Under the pieces are notes generated by a model. The model did not search any database, had not been told where the DNA came from, and saw nothing but the letters and a program-made list of their open reading frames with translations. Shown in pieces: positions 33,902-43,664 of a stretch of 64,000 nucleotides of DNA. Each line of letters starts with the position of its first letter. Within the stretch, counting starts at the first letter, position 1. Both the position numbers and the translations under genes were made by a program. This DNA is from Pseudomonas frederiksbergensis (GTDB lineage: Bacteria > Pseudomonadota > Gammaproteobacteria > Pseudomonadales > Pseudomonadaceae): assembly GCF_003732705.1 (NCBI RefSeq), contig NZ_MOBR01000009.1, positions 248,001 through 312,000 of the forward strand, written 5' to 3'.

Positions 33902-35307
33902 GATTGAGGCTCCAAAGTGGCGGATTGCAAGTGGTTGACCGGCACCGGCTCGCCCTTGATGTGCTGCGCACTGACGGTTTGCGTCGGTACGCTGTTGTTG
34001 AGTGCTTCGAGGCGGATCAGGCGGTTATTGACGAAGCCGAACAGCGTGTAGCCGAAGATCGTCGCCACACCGCCGAGCATCAGCGCTTGCTCGCCCGAAC
34101 TGTAGAGCGCGAGATAGCTGTAGGCCGCCGCCACCCAGGCAATGATGTTGGTGACCAGCGCCTTGCCGGCCGGCACGTTGGACACTTTCTGCATCGTCGC
34201 CAGCGCCGCCATGGACAGGATGTACGGCACCAGATTGGTCACCACCGCGAGGTTGACGAGGGTGTCGAACTGCTTGCTCAGGTCCGGGCTGATAGTGAGC
34301 AGGCCCAGCGCAGTCTGTCCGGCGAGGAGAATCAGCATGCCGACAATCGGTGTGCCGGCCTTGTTGGCCTTGGCGAAGATCGGCAGGAAATAACCGGTGT
34401 CCGCCGAGCTCTTGAACACCTGGGCGATGGTGAACTGCCAACCGAGCAGCGAGCCGATGCAGGCCAGAATCATCGCTGCCATCACGATATCGCCGATCAA
34501 CGGCGTGAACATCTTGGCGAACACCAGCCCGAACGGGGCCGTGGAGGAGGCCAGTTCCGGGTTGGAGACGATACCGGCGATGACATTGGTGGAAACGATG
34601 TAAATCACCGCCGCCCCCAAGGTGCCGCCGAGCACGGCAATCGGTACGTTTTTCTCGGGGTTTTCCACGGCGTCGGTGTTGGCGCACGCCGATTCCAGCC
34701 CGAGGAATGCCCACAAGGTGATCGCCACTGAGGCACCAGCAGCTTCGAACCAGCCCTTGTCGTGCGGGTTCCAGCCAGCGGCGTAGATGCTGCTGTCAAA
34801 CCAGAACCAGCCGACCGTGGACACCAGCACCACGGGCGCAATCACGCCCCACACGGTCACCGCGCCGATGCGCCCGGTAATCCGCGCGCCACCGAAGTTG
34901 GCGAAGGTGGTGATCCACAGCAAGGCAATCGTTGCCAGTCCCACTTGCAGCGAATCCAGTTTCACGTCAAACAGCACCTGGATGTAGCCAACCGCCGTAA
35001 TGCTGATCGCCACATTGGCAATCAACAGCGATACGCCGTAGGTGTAGTTGGTCAGGTAGTTACCGGCCTTGCCGAAGGTGTATTCGGCATAGCCACCCAT
35101 GCCGCCGGTCTTGCGACTGAGCATCCCGCAACGGGCAAACGCGTACGCCAGGGCCAGCGAGCCAGTGGCCGTGATCAGCCAGGAAAGAATCGAAATAGCG
35201 CCGACTTCGGCGAGTTTGGTCGGTAACAACACAATGCCCGAGCCCAACATGTTGACGGCCGTCAACATCGTCAGTTGCCCCACACTCATTTTCTTCGCGA
35301 CTGACAT
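33898..35307 (-). CDS. potE: Putrescine:ornithine antiporter PotE
   Basis: The 469-residue APC transporter has about 12 transmembrane segments. It reads like PotE along its length (GQLTMLTAVNMLGSGIVLLPTKLAEVGAI, GGMGGYAEYTFGKAGNYLTNYTYG, LWAFLGLESACANTDAVENPEKN). ATG 35307 is preceded by AAGAGG. The stop overlaps the decarboxylase ATG (ATGA), so the two are translationally coupled. The C-terminal ~30 residues are a polar extension. It probably exchanges the decarboxylase product for its precursor amino acid across the inner membrane. Confidence 0.93.
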   Translation of the reverse strand: MSVAKKMSVGQLTMLTAVNMLGSGIVLLPTKLAEVGAISILSWLITATGSLALAYAFARCGMLSRKTGGMGGYAEYTFGKAGNYLTNYTYGVSLLIANVAISITAVGYIQVLFDVKLDSLQVGLATIALLWITTFANFGGARITGRIGAVTVWGVIAPVVLVSTVGWFWFDSSIYAAGWNPHDKGWFEAAGASVAITLWAFLGLESACANTDAVENPEKNVPIAVLGGTLGAAVIYIVSTNVIAGIVSNPELASSTAPFGLVFAKMFTPLIGDIVMAAMILACIGSLLGWQFTIAQVFKSSADTGYFLPIFAKANKAGTPIVGMLILLAGQTALGLLTISPDLSKQFDTLVNLAVVTNLVPYILSMAALATMQKVSNVPAGKALVTNIIAWVAAAYSYLALYSSGEQALMLGGVATIFGYTLFGFVNNRLIRLEALNNSVPTQTVSAQHIKGEPVPVNHLQSATLEPQS

Positions 35308-35435
35308 TCCGTTGCCTCTTTAGATAGCGTTGTGGAGTTTTAGATATAGCAAAGGATGGGGAGGGTGCAAGGAATGGAGGTGTTTAATCACGATTTGGAA
35401 TAAGTCGAAGTCAGGACGTTTCGATGTCAGTTCGG

Positions 35436-36587
35436 TTATTGCCTGATCGATCGGGCGGTCGCACTGACGAAGACCAGAAGGACAATCACGCCGCTCAGCG
35501 CGACGGACAAGCTGCTGAGATGGGCGACTGCGCCGATCACTACCGGACCGAGCAGAATGCCGGCGTAGCCCATCGAGATGACGGCGGGGATGGCCACCGC
35601 TTGTGGCATGCGTTGTTGGCGGCCGACCGCGGTAAAGAGCACGGGGACAATGTTCGAGCAACCCGCCCCGACCAGCGCGTAACCCACCAAGGATGCGGGC
35701 CAGCCATCGAATGCCAGTGATACGGCCATGCCCGCCGCTGCGCATAACCCACCCAGCGCAATCACCCGCACACCGCCCAATCGGCTGACGATGGCATCAC
35801 CTGTCAGACGGCCGACCGTCATGGCCGCGGCGAAGGAGGCGTAGCCCAATCCCGCAATGCTCGGGTCCAGCCCTCGGTGAGAGACAAGGAACACTGCACT
35901 CCAGTCGAGCATCACGCCTTCCGTCATGAAGATGATGAAACACAGCATGCCCAGCAGCAGCACGATACCTCTGGGAATCGCGAACAACGGACCGCCGCGT
36001 TCAGTGCCGTAAACCAGCAACGCAGGTGCCGCCTTGTACAGCGCGCCGAGTACGACGGCAACCATGCAGAGCGTCGCTATCAGTGGATCGAACCCCACTG
36101 ACAGCAGGGCAGTCATCGCGCCGGCGCCCAGGATGCCGCCGACGCTGTAGAGGCCGTGGAAACCGGATTGCAGTGCTTGCCCGCTGTTCTTTTCGACAAT
36201 CACCGACTGAATGTTCATCGCGCAATCCAGCATGCCCATGCTGGCGCCGAAGAAAATGACCGCGATGACCAGGCCGGGTAGCCAGATCACTGTGCTCAAG
36301 ATTGGAAGAACGGCACACAGTGCAATCGTCGCGCAAATGATCACCGGCCGACAGCCATAGTGAGCCGTGAGGTAGCCAGCGAAGGGCATCGCGACAATCG
36401 ATCCGCCCCCCAGCCCGAGCAGTAGTAAGCCGAGACTTCCGTCATCCAGGCCAACGCGTTGCTTCACCAGCGGCACCAGTGGCGCCCAGGCGGACATCAG
36501 CAGGCCCGCAATCAGGAAGGCGATGCGCGTGGACAGGCGCTCGCCATATTGAGCCCGGGCACCGGCAAACTCAGCGCCTGCGTTCAT
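35436..36587 (-). CDS. MFS transporter (12 TM)
   Basis: The 383-residue major facilitator protein shows alternating hydrophobic segments from STRIAFLIAGLLMSAW to LSGVIVLLVFVSATARSI. It has an FGASMGMLDCAMNIQSVIVEKNSG loop and GFHGLYSVGGILGAG, features of the YbjJ/sugar- or drug-transporter-like MFS subgroup. ATG 36587 (AGGG upstream) overlaps the end of the GlxA-type regulator by 17 bases, so it is in the regulator operon. The substrate is unknown. Context suggests import or export of a betaine-pathway compound. Confidence 0.85.
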   Translation of the reverse strand: MNAGAEFAGARAQYGERLSTRIAFLIAGLLMSAWAPLVPLVKQRVGLDDGSLGLLLLGLGGGSIVAMPFAGYLTAHYGCRPVIICATIALCAVLPILSTVIWLPGLVIAVIFFGASMGMLDCAMNIQSVIVEKNSGQALQSGFHGLYSVGGILGAGAMTALLSVGFDPLIATLCMVAVVLGALYKAAPALLVYGTERGGPLFAIPRGIVLLLGMLCFIIFMTEGVMLDWSAVFLVSHRGLDPSIAGLGYASFAAAMTVGRLTGDAIVSRLGGVRVIALGGLCAAAGMAVSLAFDGWPASLVGYALVGAGCSNIVPVLFTAVGRQQRMPQAVAIPAVISMGYAGILLGPVVIGAVAHLSSLSVALSGVIVLLVFVSATARSIRQ

Positions 36588-37566
36588 AGGTGGCCCTGTA
36601 GTTGCTCGGCGCAACGCCGAAGAAGTCACGAAATCGCCGATGGAAATTGGCGAAACTGCAAAAACCGGTGGCAATCGCGATATCGGTGATGGGCCGGTTG
36701 CTCTGCAAAATCAGCTGCCGCGCCCGGGTCAGGCGAAGCTCGAGGTAGTAGCGCTTGGGCGTGGCGCCAACGAAGCGGCAGAATCGCCGCTCCAGTTGGC
36801 GTTTGCTGATGTTCACCCAGCCCGCCAGCTCGTCGATCGACAGCGGCTCTTCGATATTTTTCTGCATCAGCTCCAGCGCGAGTTTCAGGGATTGGGGCAG
36901 GGTGGGATCCGAATCCACGGTGACCGCCGATATGCCGGAGACTTCACCGGGTTGATCGCAACCAAGGATTTCCTCTACGGCGTGGGTCAGCGACACGCCT
37001 TTTTGGGCGCTGATGAGTTGCAGCATCATCCGTAACGAACTGCTGGCGCCAGCGCAGGTGATGCGGTTTCTGTCGATGACGTGGGTTCGGCTGGAGACCA
37101 CTACTTTGGGAAATACATCCTGCATCATCGCGCGCCCGTCTGGATGAAACGCACACTCGACACCATCCATCAGTTGCGCGTCGGCCAGGAAGAAAGCGCC
37201 ATTCCATAAACCCCCGAGGGTCGCGCCGAGCGAGGCGACGTTGCGCAGCTTGCGGCGTAAAAGCGGGTCGCTGATCAGCTTTACCCTCAACCCACCGGCC
37301 ACGATCAGGACGTCGATCCGATCGGGCAAGTGGGCCAATTCCAGGTCGGCGGAAATGGCAATTCCCAGGTCGCTCATCACCAGGCGACTCTTCAAGCCGA
37401 CTGTCAGCACCTCAAACCCCGGCGTCTCGCTGATCAGGTTTGCGGTCACCAACGCATCAATGGCGCCGGTGAATGACATCATCGAGAAATTGTTCAAAAG
37501 GACGAAGGCGACACGGGTCAGGGCCTGCGGCTTCACGGTTTTTTCCGCCGTGCAGGCGTACCCCAT
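36571..37566 (-). CDS. GlxA-family AraC regulator (GbdR/CdhR-like)
   Basis: The product is 331 residues from ATG 37566, which has AAGGA 7 bases upstream. The upstream ATG at 37605 has no ribosome site. An N-terminal DJ-1/PfpI-like domain (TRVAFVLLNNFSMMSFTGAIDAL, VLIVAGGLRVKL) is joined to a C-terminal AraC DNA-binding domain (LSIDELAGWVNISKRQLERRFCRFVGATPKRYYLELRL, ATGFCSFANFHRRFRDFFG). This architecture is that of GbdR, CdhR and SouR, which control glycine betaine, carnitine and sarcosine use in Pseudomonas. It sits between an MmgE/PrpD gene and an MFS gene, near a betaine importer. Confidence 0.9.
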   Translation of the reverse strand: MGYACTAEKTVKPQALTRVAFVLLNNFSMMSFTGAIDALVTANLISETPGFEVLTVGLKSRLVMSDLGIAISADLELAHLPDRIDVLIVAGGLRVKLISDPLLRRKLRNVASLGATLGGLWNGAFFLADAQLMDGVECAFHPDGRAMMQDVFPKVVVSSRTHVIDRNRITCAGASSSLRMMLQLISAQKGVSLTHAVEEILGCDQPGEVSGISAVTVDSDPTLPQSLKLALELMQKNIEEPLSIDELAGWVNISKRQLERRFCRFVGATPKRYYLELRLTRARQLILQSNRPITDIAIATGFCSFANFHRRFRDFFGVAPSNYRATYERRR

Positions 37567-37607
37567 GTTCTTGTCCTTGAGCACGCTCTCGAATACGAAT
37601 GTCATGA

Positions 37608-38957
37608 CTAGACAGCGCTTTTCGGCGCGTTGAGCAACAACTCAAGAAAGGCCTGGCAATCCTGACTGTCGGGCAAGGCTTGAATGGCCTGTTTAATCCC
37701 GTTGCTGAGGGTGACACCCAGGCTGTCATCCGCGAGCAGATGGTATTTATCGATCAGCTCGGCGCTCGACATCGGGTTGCCCGGGTCGCCCTTGGCGGTG
37801 GCCGTAGGGCTGGCGAGACGGCTGCCGTCTTTCAGGGTCACGGTCACGCGGGAAAGAATTTCCTCCGGGAATCGGCTGGACAGATCGGGCGCCTCGCGAA
37901 GGGTGATCTTCGCGCTGACACTCAAAATGTCCGGCGAATGAATGGCGTCTCCGGTGACCTCGCCAGGGCCAAGCTTTCCGCGCGTTATCAAGGCGGCCAG
38001 TGGAAACGCCAGCGCGTACTGGGCTTCATCCGCGTTCTTCGGGAAATACCCCTGCAAGCACACGGATTCATGGAATGTTTCAACGTCGATGGTTTCGATC
38101 GACTCAGGCTTGATGGCGGGATGCGTTTGCATCAGCGCGGTCATCGCTGTGAGTGCCGGTTGCGCCCAGCGACACACGGGCCATGGCTTGAAATATTGCT
38201 CGTCGATTTCCCAGCGGGTGCCGATGTCCTGCCAGAAGCTGGAAATTTCCAGCGGTTCGACCGTCGCCGCCGGGGCACCGGTAATGCCCATCCGGGCCAT
38301 CAGTAGCGCGTTGACTCCGGCAAACGCCCCGGCGCCGTGGGCATCACGCAGCATCGACGGGAAGCTGATCAACCGCATCATCGGGCACCTCGGGCCGAAG
38401 TATTCGGCGATACCCAGGGCGTGGCGAAACGTCGTTTCGTCCAGCTTCAGCAAGCGTGCACCCGCACAGACAACGCCGATCCCGGAAAAAGCTCCCGACG
38501 CGTGATATTCCGGGGCTGTGGCCATCAAGGCCTGACCGGCACGCAATGCTGTTTCATAACCGATGCATAGCGCCATGAGCAGCTCTTCGCCGCTGATGTC
38601 TTGCCCTTGATTGAAGCAAGCATCCACCAACGCAATCACCGCAGGCACAACCGTTGCACCGGCGTGGCCTTTGGAGGTGAAGTGGCCTTCATGGGCGTCC
38701 AGGCTATCGACACTGAAACCACCCGCATACGCGGCGCCCAATGGATGAACAGCCCTGCCGTCGAACCACAATCGGCTGGCGAGTTGATTGGCCGAGAAGT
38801 TCGCCTCAGCGTAGGCCTTGAGCAAGACGCTGGTTTGATTGTCACGAGCGCCCGCGGCCACACCGATAATGTCCAGCAGGCAGGTTTCAACCAGCTCGCG
38901 TGTGTGCTGCGGAACGTCCTTGTAGCTGAAATTCTGGACGAAAGAATACAACGGCAT
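37608..38957 (-). CDS. MmgE/PrpD-family protein
   Basis: The 449-residue protein has the MmgE/PrpD pattern: LVETCLLDIIGVAAGA, FSVDSLDAHEGHFTSKGHAGATVVPA, and a C-terminal domain with YFKPWPVCRWAQPALTAM. Family members include 2-methylcitrate dehydratase, cis-aconitate decarboxylase and immunoglobulin-like hydratases. The chemistry here is unknown, but dehydration or isomerisation of a hydroxy acid is usual. ATG 38957 follows CAGGAA. It is followed 41 bases later by the GlxA-type regulator and preceded by proX, so it is probably the distal part of the proVWX transcript. Confidence 0.85.
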   Translation of the reverse strand: MPLYSFVQNFSYKDVPQHTRELVETCLLDIIGVAAGARDNQTSVLLKAYAEANFSANQLASRLWFDGRAVHPLGAAYAGGFSVDSLDAHEGHFTSKGHAGATVVPAVIALVDACFNQGQDISGEELLMALCIGYETALRAGQALMATAPEYHASGAFSGIGVVCAGARLLKLDETTFRHALGIAEYFGPRCPMMRLISFPSMLRDAHGAGAFAGVNALLMARMGITGAPAATVEPLEISSFWQDIGTRWEIDEQYFKPWPVCRWAQPALTAMTALMQTHPAIKPESIETIDVETFHESVCLQGYFPKNADEAQYALAFPLAALITRGKLGPGEVTGDAIHSPDILSVSAKITLREAPDLSSRFPEEILSRVTVTLKDGSRLASPTATAKGDPGNPMSSAELIDKYHLLADDSLGVTLSNGIKQAIQALPDSQDCQAFLELLLNAPKSAV

Positions 38958-39042
38958 CTTATGATTCCTGAAGAGTGAATTCCGAAACAGAAGAAAAGTT
39001 GCCGGGCCAGGGCAACTTATTAAGCAGCTTTAAACGCGGAGG

Positions 39043-40086
39043 TTATTTCTGTGCAGTGGCGGTATTTGCAGCGGCGCGTGCATCCGCTAACCAGCTGTCG
39101 TACTTCCCGCGATGGGCGGCGATCCATTCCGCGGCATGACGAGTGATGTCCGCTGCACTTTTCTCGCCGTTGTGCATTTTCAGATTCTGCGCACTTTCAT
39201 CGTCGGTGGAGATTTGCATCTCGGACAGAAACTTGGTGGCCACCGGATTCTTCTCGGCGAACTCTTTGTTCAGGACAGCCCTGACCGAATCCACCGGGAA
39301 ACCGAGGTTTTTGCCGTTAAACGTCGTATTGGTATCGTTTTTACCGCTGGGCAGATCGGTACGCGGTACGGTCAGCCAGACAACGTCTTTACCTTCAACC
39401 AGCACACCGGAAATCCATTGCGGCACCCAGGTGTAATAGAGGATGGACTTGCCTTGTTTATAACGGGCGATGGTGTCGGCCATCAGCGCAAAGTAGGAGC
39501 CCTGATTGTTTGAAACGGTCTTGGTCAGGCCATAGGCTTTCATCTGGTGCGCAATGATCAGTTCGCAACCCCAGCCTGGATTGCAACCGGTGAGGTCGGC
39601 TTTACCGTCGCCATCGCCATCGAACAGCTTGGCAATCTCGGGTTTCTGCAAGTCTTCAATCGAGGTGATTTTGTATTGGTCAGCGGTTTTTTTATCAATC
39701 ATGTAGCCCTGCAACACGCCCGGCATGATATCGCCGGATTTCACCATCGCATCATCGCCACCGGCTTTGTCGTAGAACGATTCATGCAGTTTTTCCCACA
39801 TGTGCACGGTGAAGTCGGCGTCGCCACTGGCGAGCGCAACAAACATGGTGGAGTACTCGGTCTCCTTGGGCGGCTGAACTTTGTAGCCAAGTTCCTTGAG
39901 GCCCGCCATGGCAATCTCGCCGCGGAATCGCTCTTCGGCGATTGACGGGAAAATAGGGGTGATCGATACCCCTTTGCCTGGTTCTGGCGCATTCGCGGCG
40001 GACGCGAAAACTGGAGATACCGCCAAGGCTAGAAGCGCCACGGAACGAATAAGATTTTGTGCAATTGCGCGTTGTGTGAAATTCAT
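39043..40086 (-). CDS. proX: Betaine/proline ABC transporter, substrate-binding protein (ProX-like)
   Basis: The 347-residue precursor starts at ATG 40086 (AGGGTAACG upstream). The signal peptide ends near SPVFASA-ANAPEPG. The OpuAC/ProX domain shows FRGEIAMAGLKELGYKVQPP, TVHMWEKLHESFYDK and ILYYTWVPQWISGVLVEGKDVVWL, with tryptophans suited to a quaternary-amine box. It delivers its ligand to ProW/ProV. Gene order is proV-proW-proX with gaps of 46 and 64 bases. The location next to Rieske and demethylase genes favours a catabolic betaine over osmoprotection. Confidence 0.92.
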   Translation of the reverse strand: MNFTQRAIAQNLIRSVALLALAVSPVFASAANAPEPGKGVSITPIFPSIAEERFRGEIAMAGLKELGYKVQPPKETEYSTMFVALASGDADFTVHMWEKLHESFYDKAGGDDAMVKSGDIMPGVLQGYMIDKKTADQYKITSIEDLQKPEIAKLFDGDGDGKADLTGCNPGWGCELIIAHQMKAYGLTKTVSNNQGSYFALMADTIARYKQGKSILYYTWVPQWISGVLVEGKDVVWLTVPRTDLPSGKNDTNTTFNGKNLGFPVDSVRAVLNKEFAEKNPVATKFLSEMQISTDDESAQNLKMHNGEKSAADITRHAAEWIAAHRGKYDSWLADARAAANTATAQK

Positions 40087-40150
40087 TGTCGTTACCCTAT
40101 GTGAATTAAGGAGCTGGCATTTCTTATGGTTCACGGCGCCGCCAGGCGGG

Positions 40151-41116
40151 TTAACTTTCTTTCGGACTGACTTCGATTTTTTGAATGGGGGGTTTTCTTT
40201 TCAGGCGAAACAACACGCCTACAGGGCCTGTCTGGTACCAGCGCTCACCTTTGGTGGCCCGGTTACTGCGCTCGCCCATGGCCTGGGTCAGGCGGTCGAG
40301 GAAAATCGCCAGCAATACCAGGCCTACGCCACCGACGGTCGCCAGGCCCATATCGAGGCGACCGATCCCGCGCAGCACCATCATTCCCAAGCCACCCACC
40401 GAAATCATCGAGGCGATGACCACCATCGACAGTGACAACATCAATGACTGGTTCAGGCCGGCCATGATCGTCGGCGCCGCCAACGGCAGTTGCACGCGCC
40501 TCAGCATTTGTCGCGGGGTACAGCCGAACGCACGGGCGGCCTCGACCTTGTCTTCCGGCACTTGTCGAATGCCCAGATTGGTCAGCCTGACCAGCGGGGC
40601 GATCGAAAAGATGATGGTGACCAACACCCCCGGCACGTTGCCGATACCAAACAACATGACCACGGGCACCAGATAAACGAATGCAGGCAGTGTTTGCATG
40701 GCGTCGAGCACCGGGCGCAGCAGCATCTCCAACCGGTCACTGCGGGCGCACAAGACCCCAAGCGGTATGCCAATGACCGCGCAGAAAAACAGTGAAGTGA
40801 GCACCAGAGCGAGGGTGATCATCGCGTCATTCCAGACACCAATTACGCCCAGCAGCGTCAGCGTGACAAAACAGAGGATGCCTATTTTCTTTCCACCCAC
40901 CTGCCAGCCAAACAACGTGGCAACAATGATAAATATCGATGGGGGAATGGACAGCAAGCCAAACTGAATACCATTGAGTACTTGGTCGATTGGCCATCTG
41001 ATCGAACGGAATATATCGCGGAAGTTATGAACCAGATAATTAAGGATAACTTCTACCCATTGGCCCAGAGGAACGTTGATAGATTGAAACGGGTCTAGAA
41101 GATTGAATTCGTTCAT
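40151..41116 (-). CDS. proW: Betaine/proline ABC transporter permease (ProW-like)
   Basis: The product is 321 residues from ATG 41116, with CAGGTGA upstream. Ten codons further up is a less likely start. Its transmembrane helices and the BPD permease EAA loop ([36 protein letters not shown]) match ProW. It begins with a soluble stretch ([22 protein letters not shown]). The C-terminal ~40 residues ([15 protein letters not shown]...) are a polar extension. It is the second gene of proVWX. Confidence 0.92.
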   Translation of the reverse strand: MNEFNLLDPFQSINVPLGQWVEVILNYLVHNFRDIFRSIRWPIDQVLNGIQFGLLSIPPSIFIIVATLFGWQVGGKKIGILCFVTLTLLGVIGVWNDAMITLALVLTSLFFCAVIGIPLGVLCARSDRLEMLLRPVLDAMQTLPAFVYLVPVVMLFGIGNVPGVLVTIIFSIAPLVRLTNLGIRQVPEDKVEAARAFGCTPRQMLRRVQLPLAAPTIMAGLNQSLMLSLSMVVIASMISVGGLGMMVLRGIGRLDMGLATVGGVGLVLLAIFLDRLTQAMGERSNRATKGERWYQTGPVGVLFRLKRKPPIQKIEVSPKES

Positions 41117-41162
41117 GCTAATCACCTGAATGTCTGAGCCTGGCAAGCCAGCAAGTAACGCC

Positions 41163-42200
41163 TTAGTGGCGGCTCATTGTCTGGAGCAATAGGCTCTTGG
41201 AGATCGTGCCTTTGAACACTCCCTGGCGATCCAGCACGGCAACCGGATTAACCGCATCTGCAACAATGTGGAAGATGTCTTGAAGTAGCACATCATCACG
41301 CAGCGTAGGCGTGGCTTGATCCTTCGCGTAAGGGTGTTCCGCACAGATCCTGGCAACGTCGCCAGCCTTCAGGATCTTTGATGCATCGAAACCTTTGAAG
41401 AATGCCCTGACGTAATCATTCGCCGGGTGACACAGCAGCTCCTGGGGCGTGCCGATCTGCACGACCCGGCCGCCTTCCATAATCGCAATGCGATGGCCGA
41501 TTCGAATCGCTTCGTCGATGTCGTGTGAAATGAAGATGATCGTGCGGTGTTGCTCTGCTTGCAGGCGAATCAATTCGCCCTGCATTTCGCTGCGAATCAG
41601 CGGGTCGAGTGCCGAGAAGGCTTCGTCCATCAGCAGGATGGCCGGGTCATTGGCCAGCGCTCTGGCCAGGCCGACCCGTTGCTGCATACCGCCCGACAAT
41701 TGATGCGGATAGCTGTAGGCGTGTCCGTCGAGGCCCACCTGTTTAAGGGCTTCCAGCGCACGAAGATGACGCTCGCTTTCTTCGACCCCCGAGATTTCCA
41801 GGCCGAACGCCACGTTGTCGATCACGCTCATATGAGGCATCAGCGCAAATGACTGAAACACCATGCTCATGTCTTTGCGTCGAACACTCAAAAGATCCGC
41901 GTCCGATAGACCGGTGATTTCCTGGCCATTGAGATGGATAGTGCCCGAGGTCGGTTCGATCAGTCGGTTGAACAACCGAACCATGGTCGACTTCCCGGAG
42001 CCGGAAAGTCCCATGATGACGAATATCTCTCCGCGTTTTACTGAAAAACTGGCGTCAAAAACACCGACAACTTGGCCCGTCTTGCTGAAGATTTCATTCT
42101 TATCCGCGCCGCGGGCGAGCATGTCCATGGCGAGTTTTGGTTGCGTGCCAAAAACTTTATAAATGTTTTTTACCGAGAGTATCTCGTCACCAAGACTCAT
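41163..42200 (-). CDS. proV: Betaine/proline ABC transporter ATP-binding protein (ProV-like)
   Basis: The 345-residue ABC ATPase has the ProV-type leader ([21 protein letters not shown]), Walker [10 protein letters not shown] (64-72), signature [16 protein letters not shown] and Walker [16 protein letters not shown]-terminal region ([35 protein letters not shown]) looks like one CBS unit, shorter than the paired CBS of osmotic ProV (~400 residues). ATG 42200 follows AGGAGGGG. It heads the operon and is divergent from a LysR gene. Confidence 0.93.
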   Translation of the reverse strand: MSLGDEILSVKNIYKVFGTQPKLAMDMLARGADKNEIFSKTGQVVGVFDASFSVKRGEIFVIMGLSGSGKSTMVRLFNRLIEPTSGTIHLNGQEITGLSDADLLSVRRKDMSMVFQSFALMPHMSVIDNVAFGLEISGVEESERHLRALEALKQVGLDGHAYSYPHQLSGGMQQRVGLARALANDPAILLMDEAFSALDPLIRSEMQGELIRLQAEQHRTIIFISHDIDEAIRIGHRIAIMEGGRVVQIGTPQELLCHPANDYVRAFFKGFDASKILKAGDVARICAEHPYAKDQATPTLRDDVLLQDIFHIVADAVNPVAVLDRQGVFKGTISKSLLLQTMSRH

Positions 42201-42648
42201 AACCCCTCCTGCTGCAATTACGACATAAAATCAAGACTTTGCGGTACGTATCTTGATCAGTTAAGACGGCGCGTGTGAGGGCAGTCAAGCTGAGAGAAGG
42301 GACGGGAATTAGTCATTGTGACTTTCCTCATTATTATGTGATGTTTATTGTTTTTCTTTTGTCGGCGCTGAATTGAACAGTTCCTTGAGGTCCAAGTTAT
42401 TACCTAATAAGGTCAGCGTCTAACAACATTTCTTCTGACCTATCAATAACCCTATGTTATCGATTGCGAACAGACTGGCATTTCCGTTTGAACAGCATCG
42501 TTTTATGCACTCAAGCGCTGTTTCCCGCTGTCGTAGACGCTTTGTTTCAGCTACTCTCGGGCTTGCGCTGTGGGTGGAACCTTGCCGCTGATTTCATCTC
42601 TCAAGGCCCTTCCAGGGGCCCCTGACCAGGCATTCAATACTCTAGGTT
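42201..42648. promoter_or_regulatory. proV-LysR divergent region with putative LysR operator
   Basis: The 448-base region holds no credible gene and is more AT-rich than its flanks. AATAAC-CCTAT-GTTATC (42445-42461) is an inverted repeat with 5-base spacer. It is followed by GATTG, so ATGTTATCGATTG (42454-42466) recurs exactly at 45176-45188 between the Rieske and DHDPS-family genes. A GGCCC/GGGCC hairpin lies near 42606-42620. The palindrome is the best candidate site for the adjacent LysR protein. Confidence 0.55.
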
Positions 42649-43611
42649 ATGGTTAAGCACATCGATCCAGATATGACGCTGCTGAAAATGCCGTCGCTCA
42701 AAGCGGTCAAGTCATTCGTTGCCGCTGCCAAATACCAGAGTTTCACCCGTGCGGCTGAAGCACTGTGTGTGACCCAGGCAGCGATCAGTCGGCAGATACG
42801 AGAGCTTGAGGCGTACCTCGGAGTGGACCTGTTCAAGCGAGTGGGGCGGGCGGTCGAGCTGACGGAAGCCGGTTCGATATTTTTCGATGCCGCACAGTTA
42901 TCTTTCGTGAACATCTCCCAGGCCGCCGAGCGGATTCGCACCAACAATGCCGGCAAACGCACGTTGACGCTGTGCTGTTCCCCCGCGTTTTCAGCCCTCT
43001 GGCTCGCCGCCAAGCTGCCGGGTTTTTTCACCAAGAACGCAGACATCGACCTCAACCTGGTCACCACTCAAAACTTCCTGTCGATGGAGCCGGGTGTCAC
43101 TCCGGACATTTTCATCACCAAAATGGCCAGGGTTCAGGATGGCTATCGGAGTTATCCGCTGTTTCATGACGTCATCTATCCGGTGTGCACGCCTCGCTAT
43201 AAAGATGAGCACCCAGAGCTTTCCAGCCTGGAGGGTTTGCGCGACGGGGTGTTGCTGAACCTCAGCCCCTATGGCAGATCCCAGGTGGCAGAGCACGTCG
43301 ATTGGGGCGTCTGGCTGGCTTATCACGATGTCGATATCGAAAAACGCCCCCACGACAGCCCGCACGTTTTCAACGCGAATGACTACAACCTGGTGATCAG
43401 CATGGTGTTGACCCATCAGGGCGTCGCCCTCGGCTGGAATCACCTGGTGGCAAACCTGATCGCAAATGGCACGTTGATTCGGCCGGTCGAGGAGGAGGTG
43501 GTCCTGCATGAAAGCCAGCACTACCTGACTTTTCGCGAAGACCGAATCAATGACGATGCTTGTTGCCGGCTTAGGGACTGGATTCTTGCGCAGTTCTCCC
43601 GAAGCGATTAG
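42649..43611 (+). CDS. LysR-family regulator (GcvA-like) of the betaine island
   Basis: The 320-residue protein has its helix-turn-helix at about 12-75 (MPSLKAVKSFVAAAKYQSFTRAAEALCVTQAAISRQIRELE). The effector domain contains CCSPAFSALWLAAKLPGFF and GVALGWNHLVANLIANGTLIRPV, the pattern of GcvA-type LysR proteins. ATG 42649 has a weak TAGG upstream, and ATG 42673 is possible. It is divergent from proV. Operators of the form GATAAC-N5-GTTATC in three promoters of the island suggest that it controls transporter, Rieske, lyase and SDR genes together. Confidence 0.9.
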   Translation: MVKHIDPDMTLLKMPSLKAVKSFVAAAKYQSFTRAAEALCVTQAAISRQIRELEAYLGVDLFKRVGRAVELTEAGSIFFDAAQLSFVNISQAAERIRTNNAGKRTLTLCCSPAFSALWLAAKLPGFFTKNADIDLNLVTTQNFLSMEPGVTPDIFITKMARVQDGYRSYPLFHDVIYPVCTPRYKDEHPELSSLEGLRDGVLLNLSPYGRSQVAEHVDWGVWLAYHDVDIEKRPHDSPHVFNANDYNLVISMVLTHQGVALGWNHLVANLIANGTLIRPVEEEVVLHESQHYLTFREDRINDDACCRLRDWILAQFSRSD

Positions 43612-43664
43612 ACGGGGATGCCAGCGGTGGCCCTGCAGGGTTCTCACCGCCGGCAAAGGCGCAC

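Noticed and set aside
31538..33907. 789-residue open frame antisense to the decarboxylase
   Set aside because: It is a GC-driven mirror of the decarboxylase codons, with no motifs or ribosome site. The minus-strand gene has clear PLP motifs.
40086..42200. Purely osmoprotective ProU system
   Set aside because: Neighbouring Rieske, lyase and GlxA-type regulator genes and the shortened CBS part of ProV favour a catabolic importer, though osmotic use is not excluded.
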